NCBI GenBank assembly: GCA_002281485.1
Contig: NCGF01000006.1
Location: 1 to 64,000, forward strand
Reading direction: 5' to 3'
Origin: Sphingomonas sp. 28-66-16
GTDB taxonomy: Bacteria; Pseudomonadota; Alphaproteobacteria; Sphingomonadales; Sphingomonadaceae
Length of the DNA stretch: 64,000 nucleotides
The notes beneath the pieces were generated by a model, which was not told the DNA's origin, did no database searches, and saw only the letters and a program-made list of their open reading frames with translations. The translations under genes were made by a program, and so were the position numbers. Positions 46,361 through 55,849 of the stretch are shown here, one piece after another (the stretch's first letter is position 1; each line of letters opens with the position of its first letter).

Positions 46361-46477
46361 ATGTGGTATTTTGCGTGGATATTGGGCACCGGCCTCGCCG
46401 TCGGGCTCGCGGTGCTCAACGGGGTATGGCACGAATTCCATATCGACCCGGCCAGCGACCGCACCGTCGTCGACTGA
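46361..46477 (+). CDS. cydX: Cytochrome bd oxidase small subunit CydX
   Basis: A 38-residue single-helix membrane protein, MWYFAWILGTGLAVGLAVLN followed by GVWHEFH and a polar tail. This MWYFxWxLG start is the hallmark of CydX, which stabilises the heme region of the oxidase. It lies 23 nt after cydB and ends the operon; the convergent hydrolase gene ends 36 nt further on. Confidence 0.92.
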   Translation: MWYFAWILGTGLAVGLAVLNGVWHEFHIDPASDRTVVD

Positions 46478-46513
46478 ACGGAGGCGGATGGGGCGGCGCG
46501 CCGGCCGCTCCGG

Positions 46514-47509
46514 TCAGCCCAGCCCTTGCGTCCGCGCCCAGGCGAGGAACAGCTCGGGCCAGCGCTCGACCGGCTTGCCGGCGGCGCGGCGCAGACCGAA
46601 GCCGTGGCCGCCATCGGCGAACAGATGGGTCTCGACCGTAACGCCCTTCGCCTTCAGCGCCGCCCGCAGGCGGAGGCTGTTTTCGACCGGGACCGTCGGG
46701 TCATCCTCGGCATGGACGAGAAAGGTCGGCGGTGTCGCTGCGGTGACATTGTCCTCGGGCGAATGGGCTGCCTCGAGCGCCGCATCGGGGCTGGCACCGA
46801 GCAGCAGCGCGCGCGAACCGGTATGGGCAAGCGGCGCCCGCATCGACTGGACCGGATAGATCGGCGCGGCAATGTCGGGCCGCGCGGCGAGCCGGTCGGC
46901 CGCCTCGATCGCGGTGTAGACGGGCGCATCGAAGCGGGTCGCCAGATCGCCGCAGACATGCCCTCCCGCCGAGAATCCCATCGCCGCGACCCGATCGGGC
47001 ATGATGCCAAAGTCGCGGGCGCGCTGGCGGATCAGCCGCATCGCGCGTTGCGCATCGCAGAGCGCGACGTCGGGGCCAGCCGCCCAGCCCTCGCCCGGCA
47101 ACCGGTAGAACAGCACGAAACAGGTCCAGCCGCGCGCCGCCAGCCAGCGCGCGATCTCATAGCCCTCCTTGTCGATGACGATCCAGCGATAGCCGCCGCC
47201 AGGGGTGATCAGCGCTGCGCTGCCATTGGGGATGGCGGGCCGGAACACGACCAGGCGCGGGCGGCTGATTCCGTAAACCGCACGGTCGGTGAGCGCCCGG
47301 TCCTTGCTGCGTTCTTCGACGGTTTCGATGAGCGGTCTGGCGGGCGCGCCGGGGGCGCCCTTCGGCCAGAGATCGATCGTCTCGTCGGGTTCGGGCAGGC
47401 CGGCGACGGGCGCCTTGCTGCCGATCCGCGGCGGGGGCGTCTGGGCGCCGGCGCGGTGCGCCAGCCCGAGCGCCAATGTCCCTAGCAACGCCTGGCGACG
47501 ATCGATCAA
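46514..47509 (-). CDS. Exported alpha/beta hydrolase (acetyl-esterase-like, BD-FAE type)
   Basis: About 331 residues. A Tat/Sec signal (DRRQALLGTLALGLAHRAGA) is followed by an esterase domain: GGGYRWIVIDKEGYE, nucleophile Ser in MGFSAGGHVCGDLA, Asp in HAEDDPTVPVE and His in GGHGFG. Proteins of this type remove acetyl or aryl esters from plant polysaccharides. A TTG at 47507-47509 is taken as start: it lies 2 nt after the upstream stop with GGGGAG 6 nt before it, and directly precedes the signal peptide. It is the last gene of the kduI-kduD-kdgK run. Confidence 0.82.
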   Translation of the reverse strand: MIDRRQALLGTLALGLAHRAGAQTPPPRIGSKAPVAGLPEPDETIDLWPKGAPGAPARPLIETVEERSKDRALTDRAVYGISRPRLVVFRPAIPNGSAALITPGGGYRWIVIDKEGYEIARWLAARGWTCFVLFYRLPGEGWAAGPDVALCDAQRAMRLIRQRARDFGIMPDRVAAMGFSAGGHVCGDLATRFDAPVYTAIEAADRLAARPDIAAPIYPVQSMRAPLAHTGSRALLLGASPDAALEAAHSPEDNVTAATPPTFLVHAEDDPTVPVENSLRLRAALKAKGVTVETHLFADGGHGFGLRRAAGKPVERWPELFLAWARTQGLG

Positions 47510-47511
47510 GG

Positions 47512-49071
47512 TCAGCTCCCCGGCTGGATATAGGGCACGCGCGCGAACAACGCGCGCTGCCACGCGCGTGGATCGTTTTCGAGGTGCGACTGGGCGTCGA
47601 AGACCATCGTCGCGCGGCGGCCGAGGTCGTATTGCGGCCACGGCGCCAGCCCGACAAGGTTGGGATCGCCCGACCTGGTGAAGGCGGCGAAGCTGTTCTG
47701 CATCGCCGTCGAGGCCGCCCTGGCGTCAGGCCCGGTGCCGGTCTGCGACCCCGCTGCGCCGAGCGTGCCGAACACCAGCGGGATATCCATGGTGTGCATC
47801 GCGCGGCGGCGCGGATCGACGCGGGCGGCGAAATCGACCTGATAGACCCAGGTCGGCGCCCGGGCAGCGGCACGCGCCTCGGCCTCGATCACCTGCCCGC
47901 GCCAGCTCCGCCCGCACGTCGTCGCGTCGTAAAAAATGTCGGTCGGCGACCAATTGGGGAAGCGCGCGCGGTACTGCGCGACGACCCATTCGGGGAGGAT
48001 ATCGATACGCAGTTCGGGCGCGAGCCGCTCGGCGAGATTGTCCCACGCGAGCGTCTTCACCCGGTCCGAATCGGGCGAGATGAACGCGCGCGTCTCGTCA
48101 TGCGTGTTGCCGAGCAGCATCGGGATGCCGTTCGATTGCGGCGCAGCGTCGGGCCAGAACGGATGGCGGCCGAGCCAGGTCATGTCGAGCACCGGCCCGA
48201 AATAGACCCCGCCGCCGAGGATCGGATCGATCGCCGCCAGCCCGTCGATCAATTTCTCGACGGGCATCGCCAGCAGCGGCGACAGATCGCGCTCGCTGAC
48301 GCCGAGCTTCGCCAGATAGGCGCGGGCGCGGACGGTCGCGTTGAGCGGGCCGGAGGCGGTGACCTGCTGCCCGCTCATCGTCGCGGCGCGCTGAAAGAGC
48401 CCCTTCGCCGCAGGCATCGCCATCATCGTCGCGATCTTGGCGCCGCCGCCCGACTGGCCAAACACCATCACGCGATCCGGATCGCCGCCGAATGCGGCGA
48501 TGTTGCGCTTCACCCAGTTGAGCGCGAGGATCAGATCGAGCTGGCCCGCATTGCCGCTATCGGGAAAGCGCGGGTCGAGCCGCGCGAGGTAGAGATACCC
48601 GAGCGCGTTGAGACGGTGATTGACGGTCACGACGACGCAATCGCCGCGTGCTGCCAGCGCCGCGCCGTCATTGAGCGGATCGGTGACGCTGCCGCCCGAA
48701 TAGGCGCCGCCATGGATGTAGAGCATCACCGGCTTGCGCGCGCGCGGGCCGGCGTCTGCAGTCCAGACGTTGAGGAACAGACAGTCCTCGGATTGCGCGC
48801 CGTAGCGGCTGCCCTGCTGCGGCGCGACCGGACCGAACGTGAGCGCCGACACCGCTTCACCCGGCGTCGACACGGCAATCGGCGCCCGGAAACGCGCCGC
48901 GCGGCCATAGCGGATGCCCCGCGCGACGGCGACCCCGTTTTCGACACCAGCGACGAAGATGCCATCGCGCGCCGTTACCGATACCGACGCGGCGCGCGCC
49001 GTGCGCGGCAGCAACGCCAGCGTCGCGCCGCCGACGATCAGGGCGCGGCGATCGATCTCACCGGCGGACAT
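47512..49071 (-). CDS. Exported type B carboxylesterase
   Basis: A 519-residue carboxylesterase with a twin-arginine-like leader (DRRALIVGGATLALLPRTARA) and the family landmarks SEDCLFLNVWT, YIHGGAYSGGS, nucleophile Ser in VFGQSGGGAKI and Glu/His elements (GNTHDETRAF, HTMDIPLVF). Lying in the uronate operon it may remove methyl, acetyl or feruloyl esters from acidic polysaccharide fragments. The ATG at 49069-49071 overlaps the kdgK end by 14 nt. Confidence 0.85.
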   Translation of the reverse strand: MSAGEIDRRALIVGGATLALLPRTARAASVSVTARDGIFVAGVENGVAVARGIRYGRAARFRAPIAVSTPGEAVSALTFGPVAPQQGSRYGAQSEDCLFLNVWTADAGPRARKPVMLYIHGGAYSGGSVTDPLNDGAALAARGDCVVVTVNHRLNALGYLYLARLDPRFPDSGNAGQLDLILALNWVKRNIAAFGGDPDRVMVFGQSGGGAKIATMMAMPAAKGLFQRAATMSGQQVTASGPLNATVRARAYLAKLGVSERDLSPLLAMPVEKLIDGLAAIDPILGGGVYFGPVLDMTWLGRHPFWPDAAPQSNGIPMLLGNTHDETRAFISPDSDRVKTLAWDNLAERLAPELRIDILPEWVVAQYRARFPNWSPTDIFYDATTCGRSWRGQVIEAEARAAARAPTWVYQVDFAARVDPRRRAMHTMDIPLVFGTLGAAGSQTGTGPDARAASTAMQNSFAAFTRSGDPNLVGLAPWPQYDLGRRATMVFDAQSHLENDPRAWQRALFARVPYIQPGS

Positions 49072-50065
49072 CGAGCCCGCCGGCCAGATAGGCGTCGATA
49101 TCGACCTGACGAAACAGGCTGGCATCGCCCGGCAGCGAGTGCTTCAGCGCGGCAAGCGCGAGCCCGGTACGCGCCGCCTCCTCGGGTCCGCCGCCACTGC
49201 GCAGGGCATGGAGTACGCCCGCCGCAAAGGCATCGCCGCCGCCGATCCGGTCGACGATTCCGGCGAGCACGACTTCTTCGGTCTGCGCGGTGCCCGCCCG
49301 CGTGTCGATCCGTGCCGACAGCCGGTGGCGATCGGCATCCTCGACATGCCGCGCGGTCGAGGCAATCGTCGCGAGCCCGGGAAAGGCAGCGAACGCCGCA
49401 TCGGCTGCCTCTCGCCGACGCCCCTCGCCCTCCGACGAAAAATCGCGGCCCAGCAGCAGCGCGATGTCGCGGTGGTTGCCGAACAGCAGATCGGCATGCG
49501 CCACCATCTCATGCAGGATCGCGCGCGGATTCGAATCCCAACGCTCCCAAAGCTTCGCCCGAAAATTGCCGTCGAATGACACCGCGACGCCTCGCGCGCT
49601 GGCGGCTTGGGCGGCGATCAGCGCGGCTTCGGCGGAAATCGGGCCGAGCGCCGGCGTGATGCCCGACAAATGGAGGCGATCGACATTCGTCAGCAGCGTA
49701 TCCCAGTCCCAATCGGCGGCAGGCGTCTGCGCGAACGACGAATGGGCGCGATCATAGATGACTTCGGTCGCGCGCATCCCCGCGCCCGAGGTGACGAAAT
49801 ACAGCCCCATCCGCTCGCCGCGACGCTGGATGCCGCTCGTATCGATGCCGTGGCCGCGAAGCGTGGCGATGGCCGATCGGCCCAGATCATTGTCGGGCAC
49901 CGCGCTGGCGAAACCGACATCGTGACCGAGCCGGGCGAGTGCGGTGGCGACATTGGCCTCCGCCCCCGCCACCCAGACATCGAGCTTGGGCGTCTGCATC
50001 AGCAGTTCGCGCCCCGGTGGCGAGAGCCGGAGCATGATTTCGCCGAAAGCGAGGAACCTGCTCAC
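49058..50065 (-). CDS. kdgK: 2-keto-3-deoxygluconate kinase (PfkB family)
   Basis: About 335 residues. PfkB signatures: GGAEANVATALARLG-like GAEANVATALARLG at the N-terminus and the catalytic GGGDAFAAGVLHAL near the C-terminus; FDGNFRAKLW is typical of KdgK. It phosphorylates 2-keto-3-deoxygluconate before aldol cleavage. The GTG at 50063-50065 overlaps the kduD stop as GTGA, so coupled translation is likely; an ATG at 50077 is possible. The matching aldolase (kdgA/eda) is not in the window. Confidence 0.88.
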   Translation of the reverse strand: MSRFLAFGEIMLRLSPPGRELLMQTPKLDVWVAGAEANVATALARLGHDVGFASAVPDNDLGRSAIATLRGHGIDTSGIQRRGERMGLYFVTSGAGMRATEVIYDRAHSSFAQTPAADWDWDTLLTNVDRLHLSGITPALGPISAEAALIAAQAASARGVAVSFDGNFRAKLWERWDSNPRAILHEMVAHADLLFGNHRDIALLLGRDFSSEGEGRRREAADAAFAAFPGLATIASTARHVEDADRHRLSARIDTRAGTAQTEEVVLAGIVDRIGGGDAFAAGVLHALRSGGGPEEAARTGLALAALKHSLPGDASLFRQVDIDAYLAGGLDVRR

Positions 50066-50832
50066 CGCGCAAGCCATCCGCCATCGACCGCCAGGATATG
50101 GCCCTGGACATAATCCGCTGCCGACGAGGCCAGGAACACCGCCGCGCCGCCCAGATCGCTCGCATCACCCCAGCGGCCGGCGGGGATGCGATCGAGGATC
50201 GATTTGTTGCGCACCGCATCGGCCTGCAGCGCCGCCGTGTTGTTGGTCGCGATATAGCCCGGCGCGATCGCGTTGACGTTGATGCCCTTCGCCGCCCATT
50301 CATTGGCGAGCAGCTTGGTCAGGCCGCCGATGCCCGATTTGGACGCGGTATAGCTCGGCACGCGGATGCCGCCCTGAAAGGTGAGCATCGAGGCGATGTT
50401 GATGATCTTGCCCGAGCCCCCCTCCCTCTCAATGCGCGCAATCATGTGCTTCCCCGCCGCCTGGCAGAGGAAAAACACGCTCTTCAAATTGGTGTCGATC
50501 ACCGCGTCCCAGTCTTCCTCGGAAAAATCGACCGCGTCGGCGCGGCGGATGATGCCGGCATTGTTGACGAGGATGTCGAGCGCGCCGAGCCTATCCACAG
50601 CTTCGTCCACGATTCGGCCCACAGGCTCGATCGTCGACAGATCGGCGGCGATGATGGTGGCACGCCGTCCCAGCGCTTCAACATGCGCGACCGTGTCGTT
50701 GGCCGGGGTGCGCCCGACACAGGCGACATCGGCACCCGCTTGCGCCAGCGCGACCGCGATCGCCTGGCCAATGCCGGTATTGGCGCCGGTAACGACCGCG
50801 ACCTTGCCCGTCAGATCGAACAGCGCCGACAT
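50062..50832 (-). CDS. kduD: 2-deoxy-D-gluconate 3-dehydrogenase / 2-dehydro-3-deoxy-D-gluconate 5-dehydrogenase
   Basis: A 256-residue short-chain dehydrogenase: TGANTGIG cofactor motif, NNAGI, and catalytic Tyr-X3-Lys in YTASKSG. SLFDLTGKVAVVTG-type start and KSVFFLCQAAGKHM fit KduD. It interconverts 2,5-diketo-3-deoxygluconate and 2-keto-3-deoxygluconate. A 1-nt TGATG overlap joins it to kduI. The neighbours fix the assignment. Confidence 0.92.
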   Translation of the reverse strand: MSALFDLTGKVAVVTGANTGIGQAIAVALAQAGADVACVGRTPANDTVAHVEALGRRATIIAADLSTIEPVGRIVDEAVDRLGALDILVNNAGIIRRADAVDFSEEDWDAVIDTNLKSVFFLCQAAGKHMIARIEREGGSGKIINIASMLTFQGGIRVPSYTASKSGIGGLTKLLANEWAAKGINVNAIAPGYIATNNTAALQADAVRNKSILDRIPAGRWGDASDLGGAAVFLASSAADYVQGHILAVDGGWLAR

Positions 50833-51671
50833 CAGGCGAGCTGGCAGATGTCGAGGACATTCATGTCGGTATAGTCCTGATTCTCGCCCGCCATCGCCCA
50901 GATGAAGGCATAGGCGCGCGTGCCCGATCCCATGTGGATCGACCAGGGCGGGCTGATCACCGCTTCCTCGTTACCGACCACGATATGCCGCATCGCCTCG
51001 CCCTCGCCCATGTAATGGAACACGCGGTCATTGGGGTTGGGGAGCTCGAAGTAGAAATAGATTTCGCTGCGGCGCTCATGGATGTGCGGCGGCATCGTGT
51101 TCCAGACCGAACCGGGCTTGAGCACCGTCAGCCCCATGACGAGCTGCGCACTGTCGCACACGCCGGGAATGACGAGCTGGAAGATCGTCCGCTCGTTCGA
51201 TTCCTCCAGGCTGCCGCGCTCGAGCGCATTGGCATCGGCGATCGAGAGCTTGCGGGTGGTGAAGCCTTTGTGCGCGGGGCATGACGCGAGATAAAAGCGT
51301 GCGCCGGTCCCCGAGAACACGACATCCTTCGCACCCATCGTCACATAGAGGCAATCCTTGTTGCCGAGCGTGAACGCCTCACCGTCGACCGTCACCACGC
51401 CCTCGACCGCGCCGATATTGACGACCGCCAGTTCACGCCGTTCGAGGAACGGGTGACCTGCCGCCGATGCCGGCTCGGTCTGGGCTGGCAGCGCGACGGG
51501 CGCATCGGCCACCGCGACACCGCCGATCACGAAGCGATCGGCATGGGTGTAGTTGAGCACGCATTCGCCCTCGCGGAACAGGTCCTGGATCAGATAGCGA
51601 TCACGCAATTCATCGTTGGAGACGCATTCCATCATGTCGGGATGGGTGGCGTAATAGGTGCGGTCGAACAT
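50832..51671 (-). CDS. kduI: 5-keto-4-deoxyuronate isomerase
   Basis: A 279-residue cupin enzyme (family 278). Zinc ligands are seen in [19 protein letters not shown] (His-X-His, Glu) and a later His in SIHMGSG-type region. It isomerises the unsaturated uronate product of polysaccharide lyases (4-deoxy-L-threo-5-hexosulose uronate), so its presence implies that the host makes or receives lyase products. It lies 18 nt after uxaC and overlaps kduD. Confidence 0.95.
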   Translation of the reverse strand: MFDRTYYATHPDMMECVSNDELRDRYLIQDLFREGECVLNYTHADRFVIGGVAVADAPVALPAQTEPASAAGHPFLERRELAVVNIGAVEGVVTVDGEAFTLGNKDCLYVTMGAKDVVFSGTGARFYLASCPAHKGFTTRKLSIADANALERGSLEESNERTIFQLVIPGVCDSAQLVMGLTVLKPGSVWNTMPPHIHERRSEIYFYFELPNPNDRVFHYMGEGEAMRHIVVGNEEAVISPPWSIHMGSGTRAYAFIWAMAGENQDYTDMNVLDICQLA

Positions 51672-51689
51672 GGTCGGTCTCCGAAAGAA

Positions 51690-53135
51690 TCAGGCGGCGA
51701 GGGCAGCCGGCGGGGGTTGGTCGATGCGGTAGGCGCGGCGGACGAGGCCGCTGGTGAGTTCATGCGCGAGCTCGGCGGCTTCCCAGTCGGCAAGCCGGTG
51801 CTCGGCGACGAGGCGCGCAAGGAAGCCGCAATCGACCCGCCGCGCGACATCGTGCCGCGCCGGAATCGACAGAAAAGCGCGGGTATCGTCGTTGAAGCCG
51901 ACGGTGTTGTAGAAACCCGCCGTCTCGGTGACGTTCTCGCGAAAGCGGCGCATCCCTTCGGGGCTGTCGTGGAACCACCAGGCCGGGCCCAGTTTCAGGC
52001 AGGGATAATGGCCCGCGAGCGGCGCGAGTTCACGCGCATAGACGCTCTCGTCGAGGGTGAAGAGAATGATCGACAGGGCGCGCTCATTGCCGAAGCGATC
52101 GAGCAGCGGCTTGAGCGCGCGGACATAATCGGTGCGTACCGGCATGTCGGCGCCCTTGTCGCGTCCGTGGCTGCCGAACAGCCCGGCATTGTGATTGCGA
52201 TAAGCGCCCGGATGGATTTGCATCACCATCCCGTCCTCGACGCTCATCGCCGCCATTTCGGTGAGCATCTGCGCGCGGAACAGCTCGGCATCGGCCGCCG
52301 TCCAATTGTCCGAGACGATGCGACCGAACAGCGCCTTGCACTCGGCGGCCGACAGATTGGCCGTTGCGGCGGTCGGGTGGCCATGATCGGTCGCGGTCGC
52401 CCCCGCCGCGCGGAAATCGGCGCGGCGCTTGCGGTGGGCGTCGAGATATCCGCGCCAGTCATGGACGTCCTCGCCGGTCAGCTCGGCAAAACGCGCCATC
52501 GCCGGCTTGAACGCCTCGTGCTCGACGTCGATCACGCCATCGGGGCGATAGGTGGTGACGACCCGCCCGCCCCAACCGCTCGCCTTGATCCGGTGATGCG
52601 CCGAAAGATCGTCCTGTGCGCCCTCGGTGGTCGCCAGGAAATCGATGCGGAACCGATCGAACAGCGCGCGCGGGCGGAAGGCATTTGTCGCGAGCCGATC
52701 GGTGATCAGATCGAAATATTGATCGGCCGTGCCGGCATCGAGCGCGACATCGATTCCGAACACCTCGGCAAACACATGGTCGAGCCACAACCGCGACGGC
52801 GTGCCGCGAAAAAGATGGTAATTCGCGGCGAACAACGCCCAGGCCGCGCGCGGATCGGTCAACGGCACGCCATCGCGGCGCGGGATCGCCAGCGCGTCGA
52901 GATCGATGCCCTGGCTGTAGAGCATGCGGAACACATAGTGATCGGGTGCGAGCAACAGGCTGGATGCATCGGTCCAGGGCTGATTGTCCGCGAACCAGTT
53001 GGGATCGGTGTGACCGTGCGGGCTGACGATCGGCAAGTCGGCGATCCCGGCATACAGCGCGCGCGCAATCGCCCGGGTCGAGGGATCGGCCGGGAAGAGC
53101 CGATCGGGATCGAGTCGAAGCGGGCGAGCGGTCAT
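51690..53135 (-). CDS. uxaC: Glucuronate (uronate) isomerase
   Basis: A 481-residue amidohydrolase-fold isomerase (family about 470). It has SPHGHTDPNWFADN, the metal-site HxH in that segment, MQIHPGAYRNHN and KLGPAWWFHDSPEGM, all typical of UxaC. It converts glucuronate to fructuronate and galacturonate to tagaturonate. It heads the minus-strand operon uxaC-kduI-kduD-kdgK-esterases and has a GGTAACCGGT operator 40 nt upstream. Confidence 0.95.
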   Translation of the reverse strand: MTARPLRLDPDRLFPADPSTRAIARALYAGIADLPIVSPHGHTDPNWFADNQPWTDASSLLLAPDHYVFRMLYSQGIDLDALAIPRRDGVPLTDPRAAWALFAANYHLFRGTPSRLWLDHVFAEVFGIDVALDAGTADQYFDLITDRLATNAFRPRALFDRFRIDFLATTEGAQDDLSAHHRIKASGWGGRVVTTYRPDGVIDVEHEAFKPAMARFAELTGEDVHDWRGYLDAHRKRRADFRAAGATATDHGHPTAATANLSAAECKALFGRIVSDNWTAADAELFRAQMLTEMAAMSVEDGMVMQIHPGAYRNHNAGLFGSHGRDKGADMPVRTDYVRALKPLLDRFGNERALSIILFTLDESVYARELAPLAGHYPCLKLGPAWWFHDSPEGMRRFRENVTETAGFYNTVGFNDDTRAFLSIPARHDVARRVDCGFLARLVAEHRLADWEAAELAHELTSGLVRRAYRIDQPPPAALAA

Positions 53136-53174
53136 TTCATCTCCTACGATCGCATCTGGCGCGCTTTACGTCAC

Positions 53175-53189
53175 TGGTAACCGGTGTCA
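53175..53189. promoter_or_regulatory. Putative LacI-family operator upstream of uxaC
   Basis: TGGTAACCGGTGTCA, with core GGTAACCGGT at 53176-53185 and a central ACCGGT palindrome. The same 13-bp pattern GGWAACCGGTRTC is found in the lacI-uxaA gap (54335-54347, opposite strand) and before the hydratase gene (57305-57317). A CG-centred palindrome is typical of LacI-family binding sites. Confidence 0.7.
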
Positions 53190-53210
53190 AATCCGATCGC
53201 AAGCGCCTGC

Positions 53211-54236
53211 TCATGGCATCGGCGCCGCGACCGACGCGCGGCGGATCAATGTCGACAGGAATTGCGACGGCTCCTCGACCGTCTCACCGCCATCGACGCC
53301 GGCGAGCAATTTCAGCGCCGCCGATCGCGCCATCGAGACGATCGGCCAGCGCACCGTGGTCATCGGCGGCCAGACATGCGCCGCCACCGGGGTATCGTCA
53401 AAACCGATGATCGACAGGTCGCGCGGGATCTGCAGGCCGCGCTCCATCGCTGCATGCATCACCCCTGCCGCCATCTCGTCGTTCGACGAGAAAATCGCGG
53501 TCGGGCGCGGCACGACATCGAGCAGTCGATCGGCAGCGACGCGCCCCGAGTCGAACGTATAGTTGCCGTCTGCGACCATCGATCGCGGCAAGGAGATCCC
53601 CGCAGCCTCGAGCGCTTCCTCGAACCCCTCGCGACGCTCGCGCGCCGAGCGGAACCCGTGCGGCCCGGCAACGAGGCCGATCCGGCGATGGCCCTGCTCG
53701 ATCAGATAGTCGACCGCGGTGCGCACCGCCTCGCGATCGTTCGAGGCGACCATGTGCGCGGCATCGTCGAGCATCGCCGACCCCATCCGCACATAGCGGC
53801 AGCCGATTTCGTCGCACAGCCGCGCGATCGAATCATTCTCGCTGATCGGCGGCATCAGCAGCACGCCGAACAGCCGCTGGCGTTCGAGGAAATGCCGCAG
53901 ATCGTCGAGCATCGTCGCCGAGCCGCGATCGAGCGGGCGCACCACCATCTCGAATTCGGTGCCGTGCAGCGCCTCGAGCATGCCCTGCTGCACGTTCATG
54001 ACGGTTTGCGCATTCGGGTTGTCGTGGACCAGCCCGATCAGGAAATTGCGTCGCAGCGCCAGCGCGCGCGCCTGCGGATTGGGAATGTAACCCAGATCGC
54101 CGATCACATCCTCGACCTTGCGGCGGGTATCCTCGTTGAGCAGCGGCGACCGGTTGATGACCCGGCTGACGGTCTTCTTGGATACCCCGGCAATCCGGGC
54201 GACGTCGTTGATCGTTGGCTGACCGCTACTCTTCAT
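53211..54236 (-). CDS. LacI family transcriptional regulator of uronate genes
   Basis: A 341-residue repressor with the LacI DNA-binding helix TINDVARIAGVSKKTVSRVI near the N-terminus and a periplasmic-binding-protein-like effector domain (FLIGLVHDNPNAQ, IFSSNDEMAAG, IIGFDDTPVAAHVWPP). It sits between the divergent uxaC and uxaA operons and is flanked by matching operators, so it most likely represses both until a uronate intermediate binds. The ATG at 54234-54236 begins directly before the helix. Confidence 0.9.
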   Translation of the reverse strand: MKSSGQPTINDVARIAGVSKKTVSRVINRSPLLNEDTRRKVEDVIGDLGYIPNPQARALALRRNFLIGLVHDNPNAQTVMNVQQGMLEALHGTEFEMVVRPLDRGSATMLDDLRHFLERQRLFGVLLMPPISENDSIARLCDEIGCRYVRMGSAMLDDAAHMVASNDREAVRTAVDYLIEQGHRRIGLVAGPHGFRSARERREGFEEALEAAGISLPRSMVADGNYTFDSGRVAADRLLDVVPRPTAIFSSNDEMAAGVMHAAMERGLQIPRDLSIIGFDDTPVAAHVWPPMTTVRWPIVSMARSAALKLLAGVDGGETVEEPSQFLSTLIRRASVAAPMP

Positions 54237-54334
54237 CGGGCGGGTCTTACTGCGATTGACCACGGGCGAACAGCCCCACCCGGCGGCGGCGGGTTGCACC
54301 GGCGCAACCGCTGCGCCTAAAGCGGCGCGATCGG

Positions 54335-54347
54335 GATACCGGTTACC
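54335..54347. promoter_or_regulatory. Putative LacI-family operator between lacI and uxaA
   Basis: GATACCGGTTACC is the reverse complement of GGTAACCGGTATC and shares the 10-bp core GGTAACCGGT with the site before uxaC. It lies 21 nt before uxaA, where a bound repressor would block transcription, and about 100 nt before the regulator gene itself, allowing autoregulation. Confidence 0.7.
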
Positions 54348-54367
54348 CTGCTATCGGAGAATGCCCC

Positions 54368-55849
54368 ATGGCCGATGCCTGGCAAGTCGATCCCGCCGAC
54401 AATGTGGCGACATTGCTCCGCAATGTCGTCTCGGGGGAAGCAATTGCGCTGGCGGCAGCCCCGCCGGTAACCGCCGCCGCCGATATCGCGCGCGGCCACA
54501 AGATCGCCCTGGCGCCGATTGCCGAGGGCGCCGCAGTGATCAAGTTCGGCTTCCCGATCGGCCGCGCGCGCCGGGCGATCTCGCCCGGCGACCATGTCCA
54601 CAGCGACAATCTCGCCACCGCGCTCGCCGGCACGCTCGACTATCGTCCGGGCACGACAAGGTCTGCGGCTGCGGTCGTCGCGAGCGATGCCTCGTTCGAC
54701 GGCTATCTTCGCGCCGATGGCCGGGTCGGCACGCGCAACGAGATCTGGGTTTTGCCGACCGTCGGTTGTGTCGCACGCACCGCCCGGCGGATCGCCGCGC
54801 GGGCCCATGCGCGCTATGTCGGCATGGTCGACGGCGTCCACGCGCTCGTCCATCCGTTCGGCTGCTCGCAACTCGGCGACGACCTGGCGGGGACACGGCG
54901 GATCCTGGCGGCGCTGGCGCGCCATCCCAATGCCGGCGGGGTGCTGATCATCGGGCTCGGCTGCGAATCGAACCAGCTCGAGACGCTGCTGGCCGAGGTG
55001 CCAAAAGCACGGCGCGGCGCGATCCGCACGATGATCGCGCAGACGTCACCCGACGAAATCGCCGAGGGCGAGGCCTTGGTGGACCAACTGGTCGCACAGG
55101 CGGCGCAGCCGCGCGTGCCGGTCGGGCTCGACAAGCTGGTGCTCGGCGTCAAATGCGGCGGCTCCGATGGCTTTTCGGGCCTCACCGCCAACCCGTTGGT
55201 CGGGCGGATGAGCGACCGCATCGCCAAGGCGGGCGGCAAGGTGATCCTCACCGAAATCCCCGAAATCTTCGGCGCCGAGCAATTGCTGATGGCGCGCGCC
55301 GCCAGCGCCGATGTGTTCGATCGGATCGGCACCATGGTCAATGATTTCAAACGCTATTTCCTGGCCCATGGCGAGCCGGTGTCGGAGAATCCCTCCCCCG
55401 GCAACATCGCCGGGGGCATCACCACGCTCGAGGAAAAATCGCTGGGCGCGGTGCAGAAGGGTGGCAGCGCGGCCGTCGTCGACGCGATCGGCTATGGTGC
55501 GCAGGCGACGGTGCCGGGGCTGACTTTGCTGGAAGCGCCCGGCAACGACGCGGTGTCGTCGACGGCGCTCGCCGCTGCAGGCGCTACGATGATCCTGTTC
55601 ACCACCGGGCGCGGCACCCCTCTCGGCGCGCCGGTGCCGACGCTCAAGATCGCCTCGAACAGCGCGCTCGCAGCCGCCAAGCCCGGCTGGATCGATTTCG
55701 ATGCGGGGATGGCATTGGCGGACGGCATGGAAATCAGCGCCGACGCCTTGCTCGCCCGCATCCTTGCCATCGCCTCGGGCGAGGAAACCGCCGCCGAGCG
55801 CAACGACGAGCGCGAGATGGCGATCTGGAAACGGGGGGTGACGCTGTGA
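54368..55849 (+). CDS. uxaA: Altronate dehydratase family protein
   Basis: A 493-residue protein (E. coli UxaA 495) with an N-terminal SAF domain (about 1-95) and the large C-terminal UxaA/GarD domain: YLRADGRVGTRNEIWVLPTV, GCSQLGDD, GLGCESNQ and KCGGSDGFSGLTANPLVG. It dehydrates altronate to 2-keto-3-deoxygluconate and needs a divalent metal. The next gene starts with a 4-nt overlap. Confidence 0.93.
   Translation: MADAWQVDPADNVATLLRNVVSGEAIALAAAPPVTAAADIARGHKIALAPIAEGAAVIKFGFPIGRARRAISPGDHVHSDNLATALAGTLDYRPGTTRSAAAVVASDASFDGYLRADGRVGTRNEIWVLPTVGCVARTARRIAARAHARYVGMVDGVHALVHPFGCSQLGDDLAGTRRILAALARHPNAGGVLIIGLGCESNQLETLLAEVPKARRGAIRTMIAQTSPDEIAEGEALVDQLVAQAAQPRVPVGLDKLVLGVKCGGSDGFSGLTANPLVGRMSDRIAKAGGKVILTEIPEIFGAEQLLMARAASADVFDRIGTMVNDFKRYFLAHGEPVSENPSPGNIAGGITTLEEKSLGAVQKGGSAAVVDAIGYGAQATVPGLTLLEAPGNDAVSSTALAAAGATMILFTTGRGTPLGAPVPTLKIASNSALAAAKPGWIDFDAGMALADGMEISADALLARILAIASGEETAAERNDEREMAIWKRGVTL

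Noticed and set aside
46478-46513. GC-rich palindromic sequence between cydX and the hydrolase as a terminator
   Set aside because: A short stem can be drawn but there is no T-run on either strand and the pairing is not better than expected for this base composition.
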